A stretch of DNA of 64,000 bases, from NCBI RefSeq assembly GCF_023101765.2, contig NC_064238.1, positions 5,144,001 through 5,208,000 on the forward strand, read 5' to 3'. The DNA comes from Spodoptera frugiperda. Its lineage: Eukaryota > Arthropoda > Insecta > Lepidoptera > Noctuidae. The translations under genes were made by a program, and so were the position numbers. Numbering within the stretch: the first letter of the stretch is position 1; the number at the start of each line of letters is the position of its first letter. Shown here piece by piece: positions 56,878 through 64,000 of this stretch. The notes beneath the pieces were generated by a model. That model made no database searches and was not told the origin of the DNA. It saw only the letters and a list, made by a program, of their open reading frames with translations.

Positions 56878-59800
56878 TCATTCATCTATTTCCTCGTCAT
56901 CAAAACTACTAGCATCATCGTTATCACTATCCTTATTGACATCTAAGGCGGCTACATGAACCCATGGCAACATGCGATCAGCAGCTACAGTGGTCTTGCG
57001 TTTATTTTTGGAACTGCTCAGACCGGGTATTGCAGCCAGTCTATAGCGGTCGTTACCTAGGACTTCTATTACGCGGTAAGGTCCGACATAAGGGGGAATC
57101 AGTTTCTTGCTTTTGCCATCATTTGCAAAAGAAGTTCTTGTAATCTTTACAAGATCACCCTCTCCGTAAACACGCGCAGGGCGCCGGTTTTCGTCATGAG
57201 CGGATTTCTGTTTTTCTTGTTCGGTATCAATCCTATCCTTGACAGATTCTCTCAATAGTTCTGTGTCTAATTCTTCGTTACTTTCTCGGACTAGTTCATT
57301 AAGCATAGGTCTGATTTCCGAGTTCATTTTCAATCCGAACATGACTTCTGCCGGCGTTCTGCCTGTCGTCTTTTGGCGAGTATTATTCATTCCCCATTGT
57401 ACCTTGCCTACCTTATCATCCCAATTCCTCTCATCAAAGTTTAGGTTTTGGGCGGTCAGGGAATTCAGTACTGTTCGGTTGTACCGTTCTACCTGACCGT
57501 TGGCTCTCGGGCTAGCAACCGCATTCAAAATATGCCTAATGCCTCTATCTATGCAATAACGCTTAAATGCATGGGACGTAAAGCAGGTACCTCGATCACT
57601 AATCACACGATCGGGTATTCTAAATGTACAGAAAATATCTTCAAATACTTTAACGGCTATTTGTGTTTTAGTGTTTCGCACCGGTTTAACAAAAACAAAT
57701 TTGGTAAAGGCGTCCACTATGACTAATAAATAGGAATTCCCGGATTTCGAACGAACAAAGGGTCCAAGGTGGTCAACATGTAGCGTATGGAAAGGCACTT
57801 CTACTTTTGTGATGGGGTGCAGATGGCCCTCAGCAACTGTAGTTTTCTTTGAGTAGGCGCATTCGAGACATGCCTGTACATACTTCTTAATGAAACGAGA
57901 CATCTTGGGGAACCAATAAGTTTTCTTAATGCGTTCTAATGTCTTTTCTACACCAAAATGCCCGATGTCATCGTGGTTCATGCGGCAAAGTTGCCACCTT
58001 GCACCCTTTGGTACTACCCAGCGTAAATTATTTTTATCGCCATTCAAACATTTATACAGTCTATTGTCCTTAATCAAAAAGTTTTCTTTTATATGTTTTA
58101 AACTGTCAGCGTCTATATCGCTAGTAAGTATATCCCGTGTTCGTCGGAGTTCCGAATCTCCTATCTGCAATGTATGAAGCCAGTCATCGCTACTAATCTG
58201 CATAACACATGGATATTGCTCAAACTCGTCTGTGTCACCAATCAAATTGCCCGGATTCCGCGACAGGGCATCTACATGTGCCATTTTGGTACCAGCTCGG
58301 TATTCTACTGTACATTGAAATTCCTGTAACAGTAGCCACCAACGAGCTATACGTGGGATCATATCACGTTTTGAGAACGTTGAACGCAAAGCGCTACAGT
58401 CTGTAACTATCTTAAAGTTTTGGCCTAATAGGTAAACCCGAAATTTCTTAAGAGAACATACCACTGCCAGTGTCTCAAGCTCAAAGGCGTGGAAATTTTT
58501 CTCTTCCGGAGAAGTTTGCCTACTGTAAAATGCTACAGGCCTGAAAGGGTCAGAAGTGCCTGTACGCTGAAGTAATATCCCACCTATTCCTATTCTGCTT
58601 GCGTCGGTGTGCAATTCTGTATCTGCAGCTGAATCATAAATCGCCAGAATCGGTCTGTCGACTAGGGTACCTTTAAGTGCCCTAAAAGCCTCGTCCTGAT
58701 CCTCGGACCAGACCCATTCAACACCCTTTCTAAGTAATTTATTCAAAGGGTGTGCGACGGACGCGAAATTTCTGATAAATTTTCTGAAGTACCCTACTAA
58801 TCCGAGAAATTGGCGAACCGAATGTGCATTAGTGGGGCAAGGAAAATCTACGACAGGCTGGACTTTCTTATCACCGGGCCGAACACCAGCGGTGCTTATT
58901 TCGTATCCTAAATAATTAATTTTATCCTGGAGAAATTCGCACTTCGCTAAGTTAAGGGATAAATTTGCCTTCTCTATTAACTGTATCACTCTCTCAAACC
59001 GTTCCAAACATTCTTCCACACTTTTCCCGTAGATTAAGACATCATCGATGTAGACCATAGCCTCGGTAAACCTAGCAGACCCTAGAACTCTATTCATCAT
59101 GCGCTGAAAAACAGCTGGTGCATTTGCCAACCCGAATGGCATACGATTAAATTCATATTGGCCATCCGGGGTTACAAACGAAGTAAACGATTTGGAACAT
59201 TCAGAAATAGGGACCTGGTAGTACCCTGAAAAAAGATCTAACGTTATGAAATAACCCTGGCCGGAAAGACGAGCAATCTCATCCTCTATAATCGGCATCG
59301 GGTATCGCTCTTTGACCGTAATGGAATTTAGAAGCCTATAGTCAACACACAATCTCTGTCCACCATCCTTTTTACGTACTAATATAATAGGGCTCGCAAA
59401 ATCCGAGACCGATTCCCTTATTATACCGGACTCTAACATCTCACCTATCATCTCTCTCACTTGTCCGCATTCCTTATGCGCTAATCTATAGGGGCGGTAA
59501 ACAACCGGACGTTTACTATTTAGTTCGATTTTCATCTCAGCTATGGTCGTGCATCCTAATTCCTTCAGACTTGAGGCAAAACAATGTTTGTACTTAGAGA
59601 GTAAGCTCATCAACTGTCGCCGCTGTGATTCATTGACCGTACTGCCTATTTTCACTTGACTCTCGTCAATAGTACTGGTTTCGTCCACAGGCGCATTCAT
59701 TGATGTGCTTAATATTTGTCTAACTATCTGAATCTTGGTAGCTCGTCCTATGGTAAGCCCCCCTCGCAATTGGCAAAACTCTGATAATGGTGTTATGTAT

Positions 59801-61632
59801 ATGTAAAATAAACTGTTTGTAACCCGATATACCCCTCCATTAATACTAAATTGTTGATTCGGTTTCCCGATAACCTTACCACTTACCAAAATATCTCCAT
59901 TTGTAACGGTATCTACGTGAGCCTTAACTAAGGCGGGGCCGTAAATGTCAACATCGAAAGGGACTATTATAGTGACAGGTTTATTGTCATCGAAATCAAG
60001 TCTGGGAAATTCAAACTCATAATTGTCGTTAAGGAACTTCAGTTCCAGCGCATTTTTGTAAACAATAACATGGGGTTGTTCTGTGAACGACTGTCCTATC
60101 AACAAGGGTAAGTCAAGAAAACTATCATCGACTACCTGACACCTCACGCGTCCTCTCACACCATCTACACTCAACTCTACATCCACACCTCCCGAGGAGT
60201 GCACTATGTCATTACCAAATCCTCTCAAAGGCAGGGGCGGGCTATTGTATTTTAGATTTAAGGTGGCAGCTAAAGACTGAGTAAGAAGCGTGACTTCGCT
60301 ACCCAAGTCTACAAAGGACTTCACCGGTATATCATTTATTATACAGTCTTTCAAGAACTTTGAATTTGGCGACGATGTTAAAATGCACATTGTTTTCTGA
60401 ACGTTATTAGTCTTGTTATTGTTTCCAAGATTGATAGCGCAATTTTCGGTTTTGTGACCAACCCTACGGCATTTCGCACATTGGATCAACGGTTTAGGGC
60501 ACTTCAGATAGGGATGTCCTTTCTCCTTGCAGTTAAAACAAAACAGTTCATAGTGAGAATTGTTGTTATTAACTTTAGACGTTCGACTAAATGAGCTTTT
60601 ATTGGTTAAAGACTCTGACGTAGAAGCATATTGACCTTTAGAATTGCTGCGATCTAAAGATTGTGAGGGGTCCTTATTGCTCATAAGAAATTGTAATAGC
60701 TGGTCAGGTTGAGTACAACGTAACGCATTGGCGCTAGACTTCATTGTCTTGTCGCTCAAACCATGGATAATGCATTCCACTGCACGCTTGCCTTCGATAT
60801 CGCATCGGTTCAGGAGAGCCAGTTTTTCATAATAATACACTTCAAGGGGTTCACTAAATTTGCTCTTTCTCCTAATCATGTCTTCCAAGGATTGGCCATA
60901 ATTTTGTTCGAACGGAAAAGCACTCAACAACTTGCCTTGCCACTCATCCCAACTAAATAGGATGGAGTTCAAACTTTCATACCACGTTTTGGCCAATCCT
61001 TGTAGTTTTTGCATAGCAAAGTGGATGATAGTTCTTTCATCCCACCCGTAAACAGTGGCACACTCGTTGACCTTTTTGAGCCAAATGTCTATGCGCTGAC
61101 TCTTTGAAGAAGGGTCAAAATCGGGTAGGATATTTTTGTGATTAATATTACTGGCACTTGCCATTGGAGATGCCATTGTTTGCGGCTGGGATTGAGATTT
61201 CATATTACTAATTGAGTTAATAAAGTTCATAATATCCTTAGAAGTAAAAGTTGGACTGTCTGACCTTTTACTCCGCGGTGTGGGGCTGCGTTCTCGAGGT
61301 AAACTTCGATCTCCAACACGCGACCTCTCGCCGCTCGTCGCTCGATGCCGGACATCAGATCGACGGGTAGACTGTTGCCGCATGCTGCGCTCCCGGCTCA
61401 GTTGGCTTTCCAACTCACGTAGTCTGGCACGCTGGTGATCCAACTCGGCTTCCAGTTTTCGTGCGCTGTCACGCCTGTGCTCGTGTTCCGGGGTGCGCAC
61501 GTGACTGCGGCTGCGGTGCTCGTTTTCGTCGCGGCGCGTGCGGCTGCGACTTCTCCTACTGGACTCCACACTCCGTTCTACTTCTTCGCGGGTAGGCGTT
61601 CTCAAACACCGCCGCAGAGGTTTCACTTGCAC
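56878..61632 (-). CDS. Ty3/gypsy Gag-Pol polyprotein
   Basis: A single uninterrupted frame of 1,584 codons. Order by residue: Arg/Ser-rich basic N-terminus with a short coiled-coil-like stretch (about 1-120); Gag capsid-like region (about 165-320); two CX2CX4HX4C zinc knuckles (365-378 and 385-398); protease around 442 with DLG where DTG or DSG is usual; reverse transcriptase (about 700-930) with LDLFSGY (D799) and YIDD (861-864); RNase H with HTDAS (D1010), ELETLA (1051-1056) and TDCS (D1078); integrase with HX4H (1220/1225) and CX2C (1255/1258), then D1287, D1346 and E1382 (DD35E spacing), a GPY module (1517-1519) and an acidic tail. The annotated start is a GTG. The frame has no ATG until residue 84, and another ATG lies upstream in a different frame at 61669. 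It makes the particle proteins and enzymes for retrotransposition. All catalytic residues but the protease T/S are present, so it may be active apart from the start. Confidence 0.95.
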   Translation of the reverse strand: MQVKPLRRCLRTPTREEVERSVESSRRSRSRTRRDENEHRSRSHVRTPEHEHRRDSARKLEAELDHQRARLRELESQLSRERSMRQQSTRRSDVRHRATSGERSRVGDRSLPRERSPTPRSKRSDSPTFTSKDIMNFINSISNMKSQSQPQTMASPMASASNINHKNILPDFDPSSKSQRIDIWLKKVNECATVYGWDERTIIHFAMQKLQGLAKTWYESLNSILFSWDEWQGKLLSAFPFEQNYGQSLEDMIRRKSKFSEPLEVYYYEKLALLNRCDIEGKRAVECIIHGLSDKTMKSSANALRCTQPDQLLQFLMSNKDPSQSLDRSNSKGQYASTSESLTNKSSFSRTSKVNNNNSHYELFCFNCKEKGHPYLKCPKPLIQCAKCRRVGHKTENCAINLGNNNKTNNVQKTMCILTSSPNSKFLKDCIINDIPVKSFVDLGSEVTLLTQSLAATLNLKYNSPPLPLRGFGNDIVHSSGGVDVELSVDGVRGRVRCQVVDDSFLDLPLLIGQSFTEQPHVIVYKNALELKFLNDNYEFEFPRLDFDDNKPVTIIVPFDVDIYGPALVKAHVDTVTNGDILVSGKVIGKPNQQFSINGGVYRVTNSLFYIYITPLSEFCQLRGGLTIGRATKIQIVRQILSTSMNAPVDETSTIDESQVKIGSTVNESQRRQLMSLLSKYKHCFASSLKELGCTTIAEMKIELNSKRPVVYRPYRLAHKECGQVREMIGEMLESGIIRESVSDFASPIILVRKKDGGQRLCVDYRLLNSITVKERYPMPIIEDEIARLSGQGYFITLDLFSGYYQVPISECSKSFTSFVTPDGQYEFNRMPFGLANAPAVFQRMMNRVLGSARFTEAMVYIDDVLIYGKSVEECLERFERVIQLIEKANLSLNLAKCEFLQDKINYLGYEISTAGVRPGDKKVQPVVDFPCPTNAHSVRQFLGLVGYFRKFIRNFASVAHPLNKLLRKGVEWVWSEDQDEAFRALKGTLVDRPILAIYDSAADTELHTDASRIGIGGILLQRTGTSDPFRPVAFYSRQTSPEEKNFHAFELETLAVVCSLKKFRVYLLGQNFKIVTDCSALRSTFSKRDMIPRIARWWLLLQEFQCTVEYRAGTKMAHVDALSRNPGNLIGDTDEFEQYPCVMQISSDDWLHTLQIGDSELRRTRDILTSDIDADSLKHIKENFLIKDNRLYKCLNGDKNNLRWVVPKGARWQLCRMNHDDIGHFGVEKTLERIKKTYWFPKMSRFIKKYVQACLECAYSKKTTVAEGHLHPITKVEVPFHTLHVDHLGPFVRSKSGNSYLLVIVDAFTKFVFVKPVRNTKTQIAVKVFEDIFCTFRIPDRVISDRGTCFTSHAFKRYCIDRGIRHILNAVASPRANGQVERYNRTVLNSLTAQNLNFDERNWDDKVGKVQWGMNNTRQKTTGRTPAEVMFGLKMNSEIRPMLNELVRESNEELDTELLRESVKDRIDTEQEKQKSAHDENRRPARVYGEGDLVKITRTSFANDGKSKKLIPPYVGPYRVIEVLGNDRYRLAAIPGLSSSKNKRKTTVAADRMLPWVHVAALDVNKDSDNDDASSFDDEEIDE

Positions 61633-61855
61633 GTGGCATCGTTGTTCTGGAACTTGTAAACGTAGACATGTAACTATTCGACTTTACTAAAACAAGAAAC
61701 TAGCTTTTGCTGATAAACTATAATAAAATAAGCGGTGGGTATTCCGAATTTATATCGGTGAGGTTATTTCTATCACCTCATTAATCAAGATTCTAAACAA
61801 GCAGTTAGTATATTATAAGAATATTATTAAGAAAATATTAACAGTAAGCAGGTAG

Positions 61856-61868
61856 ATCCCACTTCTGA
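61856..61868 (-). promoter_or_regulatory. Primer binding site, tRNA-Leu type, internally displaced
   Basis: Read on the minus strand, TCAGAAGTGGGAT lies two bases inside the 5' LTR. From memory, insect tRNA-Leu 3' ends are complementary to TGGTGTCAGAAGTGGGAT. The 13 bases match from the sixth base on, and the five bases that would pair with the terminal CCA and neighbours are absent. A displaced primer site of this kind is, as I recall, known in the mdg3 group. Confidence 0.6.
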
Positions 61869-61870
61869 AA

Positions 61871-62106
61871 TATAATAAAACTCAGATTGATTGGAATAGA
61901 TTATAATTATTTACCTTGGTACACTATACAACACGTCCGTCTTCGATGCTGAGCCCGAGCAAATAGGCCGAGTTGACAGTCGAAAAATCCCCAACTGACA
62001 TTTTTCAAAAATACCGATGGTCATGTGACCCGTGTTGACATATCACAAAATCGATACCCGACTAAAATAATACTATGGTTCTTTAATATAATTTCGAAAC
62101 CTAACA
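61871..62106 (-). repeat. 5' LTR
   Basis: It is 236 bases, starts TGTTAGG on the minus strand and is followed outside by the target duplication TGAT (62107-62110). It should carry the element's promoter and polyadenylation signal. No certain TATA box can be singled out. Confidence 0.9.
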
Positions 62107-62115
62107 TGATGATAA

Positions 62116-62153
62116 TTTAAAAAAGATCATGACATATCATGATCTTTTTTAAA
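62116..62153. repeat. Perfect 17-bp hairpin
   Basis: TTTAAAAAAGATCATGA (62116-62132) is followed after CATA by its exact inverse complement (62137-62153). It lies six bases beyond the target duplication of the retrotransposon. It could form a stem-loop or cruciform. Confidence 0.9.
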
Positions 62154-62218
62154 TATAGGTACTATAATAGATATTAATAATTAAGAGCTTATAGGTACTA
62201 TAATAGATATTAATAATT
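62154..62218 (+). repeat. 29-bp direct duplication, period 36
   Basis: TATAGGTACTATAATAGATA followed by TTAATAATT occurs at 62154-62182 and, identical, at 62190-62218, with AAGAGCT between. It follows the hairpin directly. Confidence 0.9.
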
Positions 62219-62703
62219 CGATATTCAATCTAATTAAAAAGTCGTAAAACATTGCAGCTAATACATTCTAGATATTATGATGTGAATAAAACAGCATTTT
62301 TAATATTCTAATTAGTAGGTATGTATTTAAATGTCGGTCGTTCAACCCAAGTTTTGATATTTAAAACCTTTGCAGCGAATCATTTGGAAAATTTATCATT
62401 CTATCTTCATCATCAATATTCGTTATTCGTTTTTATTTAAACACCATTTTATTTCTGCTCAAAGAAAATAAATTACATTACGAATATTTCTCTAGAGAGA
62501 GAAATGTTAATTTTATATCGATTATCGAGTGAGTAATTTGAATAAGATAGTAAAGTTACATGCCTTGTATAACTCGATACTGGTTCAATGTATTTTTTAC
62601 GATTTTAATAGCAATATAAATAGGACAAAGTTTTTTAACTTGACTGAAGTGTTGGTAGTGTAAGAGCGAGGCCACCACAGATGGGGCCCAGTAGGGCTGA
62701 CGC
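62219..62703. other. AT-rich spacer, nothing recognised
   Basis: No gene, repeat copy or RNA gene is seen. Confidence 0.45.
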
Positions 62704-62835
62704 GTGATCCGGAGCTGCGGACTACCTAGCGGGTTTACCGGGGCTTCGTCTTAAAGCAGGCGTAGGAACGGGGTGGTTTTAAGTCAGTAAGAGTCTGACA
62801 CTCCCTCTCGCCTCACCCAAGGCCTAAGAAGGCCT
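62704..62835 (+). repeat. SINE-like family C copy
   Basis: GATCCGGAGCTGCGGACTAC, CTAGCGGGTTTACCGGGGCT, GGAACGGGGTGGTTTTAAG, AGTCAGTAAGAGTCTGACAC and CCTCTCGCCTCACCCAAGGC follow the family order. It stops before the GTCATTGGATGA end. Confidence 0.75.
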
Positions 62836-64000
62836 CGCTCATAAAAGGAAGTACGGTTTTAGTTCTGGGTTAAGTAAAATCAAATAAATTGTTCAGTATA
62901 TTTTCATTTTTAGACTTATATAACGAAAATTATAATTTATACTGTTGGTGTATTTTATTAACTGACATATAATACTAATAAATTATATAATTCTAACATA
63001 TATTTCGAAAATACGGACATGAAATAACATGTATGTCTCTATTCATATGGAAAACTGTCACGTGAAAACTCACATTGCAGACATCATTATACAAAAACCT
63101 TCACTTTGGTTGTTCACCTCTATTTGACAAAAGACCGCAGTTACTGCTATTTTATACTAAGTTATATAAATACAAATGGCCAACCATAGTTTTTGTAACC
63201 AAAAATCAAATTAAGTAACCACAAATGGCTAACACTTTTAGTAACGCCACCTAGAGAGTAAAAAGTAAAACAAAACTCGACACGCAAACTTACAGCACAC
63301 AACAAAATTATTGTGCGAATGTATGCGTCTACATTCAATTCTAATCACGCACACCAACGTAAAGACATAGAAAAACGAACATTACGTACTCACACAAACA
63401 CGAATCGTTACAGCCTCTTACGTGAAGAACGTAAGCGACTGCGGAACTCAAGATGGCTGACATTGGCAATGGCAGGTCGTTGACCCGGCGCTCGCGCAGC
63501 CTTCAAAGCTTAGATCTAAGCATTAGAGTGGTTGTTATTTTCTGACGTGTTTTTATTTTATTATTGGACTGTTTTGTTCGTCGAATGTTTTTTGTTGCGT
63601 TTAAGTTTCAAACAATAATTTAAATTTTGATTTATAATTACTTATTAATATTGAAGTGGGCTATAATTAGCTTGTCTCTAAACGGCTTAGAATTCTATAT
63701 AGGTGGCCTCTATGTTGTATTTCTATCAGCGTAGTGAATTATTTTTATTTTTGTGTTTTCTAAGTGTTTTCTATCCAGTTAAAGGGCGATTTCTTCCAAT
63801 ACATTTGATAACAATAACTAAACTTATAGTTAATGCTTTTTAATGAAATATTTATTGCGATATGCAATAAATTTTGTTCTATATATGATTTTTAATAAAC
63901 CTCAAGTATAATATATGTTTTCATTAAACTTAATTGTTAAAACCTCTTTTGACTTACTTTAAAAGAGGCTCGAAGCATTAATGTAATAAAACACCATGAT
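62836..64000. other. AT-rich end of the window with one GC-rich patch
   Basis: No gene is recognised. At 63420-63510 a GC-richer patch has an inverted CTTACGT / ACGTAAG pair, AAGATGGCTGACATTGGC and TTGACCCGGCGCTCGCGCAG. It could be a regulatory element or the start of a transcribed region running out of the window. Confidence 0.4.

Larger units (their letters stand above)
55747..62106 (-). mobile_element. Ty3/gypsy LTR retrotransposon, near complete
   Basis: The element is 6,360 bases, read on the minus strand, and flanked by TGAT on both sides (55743-55746 and 62107-62110), a 4-base target duplication. The order is: 5' LTR (61871-62106), tRNA-Leu-type primer site, one gag-pol frame (61632-56878), noncoding region with a tandem array, 3' LTR (55747-55981). 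The protease, reverse transcriptase, RNase H, integrase order is that of Ty3/gypsy. The two LTRs differ by a single base insertion over 235 bases (plus the 69-base question discussed in the findings), so the insertion is recent. There is no third ORF (env). The gag with two CCHC knuckles and an internally placed tRNA-Leu primer site suggests the mdg3/micropia side of the family. That lineage call is tentative. Confidence 0.93.

Noticed and set aside
56878..61659. Plus-strand frames of 65-92 codons opposite the polyprotein
   Set aside because: They are antisense shadows of the gag-pol frame.
55747..62106. Endogenous retrovirus with env (errantivirus)
   Set aside because: Between the pol stop and the 3' LTR there is only the tandem array and noncoding sequence. 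There is no env-like frame.

Overview
The window is AT-rich insect DNA and almost certainly lepidopteran. It carries several dispersed repeat families that I recognise from moth and butterfly genomes: a SINE with the GGCCGGCAACGCACTTGT / CCATGGGCGGCGG core, a tRNA-headed SINE, and LINE tails ending in phrases such as CCAGCAGTGGAC or CCAAATCGGTCC. I found no convincing exon of a host gene on either strand. I read the window as intergenic or deep-intronic sequence built from transposable-element layers, with a few GC-rich single-copy islands that could be regulatory. The species cannot be fixed from this sequence alone.

Left part (1-8 kb). A 2,355-bp DNA transposon at 1183-3537 is a Transib-type element, the superfamily related to the RAG1 recombinase. 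It has CACTATGGAAAAT inverted ends, a perfect 5-bp target duplication (CGCTG), RSS-like end architecture (heptamer, about 22-bp spacer, A-rich nonamer) and a broken transposase that keeps the C-terminal RAG1-like region but lacks the first part of the catalytic core. A GC island, a SINE-like scrap, a LINE tail and a SINE follow.

Middle part (8-55 kb). This is mostly featureless AT-rich sequence. It is punctuated by GC islands (9.1, 12.8, 22.8 and 29.0 kb), a hAT-like MITE (16.9 kb), a CAGGGTGT-ended element (18.3 kb), two related fold-back elements (21.4 and 33.3 kb), a PIF/Harbinger-like MITE with TAA duplications (25.4 kb), two copies of a TTATCGGCTTAC-ended MITE (41.7 and 47.4 kb), tRNA-headed SINEs (24.7 and 42.8 kb), about nine pieces of a third SINE-like family, LINE remnants, and a decayed multi-frame remnant of a repetitive insect protein family (51.2-52.0 kb). 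Three near-perfect short-loop hairpins sit within 45.9-46.75 kb, and each consists of a repeat-tail sequence next to its own inverse copy.

Right part (55.7-62.1 kb). A Ty3/gypsy LTR retrotransposon lies on the minus strand at 55747-62106. It has LTRs of about 235 bp, a TGAT target duplication, a displaced tRNA-Leu-type primer site, one uninterrupted 1,584-codon gag-pol frame and no env. Three features are unusual: an Arg/Ser-rich N-terminus without an in-frame ATG near its start, a 103-bp tandem array between pol and the 3' LTR, and a duplicated LTR-edge motif suggesting that one LTR was once 69 bp longer. Beyond it are a perfect 17-bp hairpin, a 36-bp-period duplication, another SINE-like copy and a final GC-rich patch.

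No host pathway or operon can be described. The protein-coding content is transposon-derived: one apparently complete retrotransposon polyprotein, two pseudogenes and one LINE tail.
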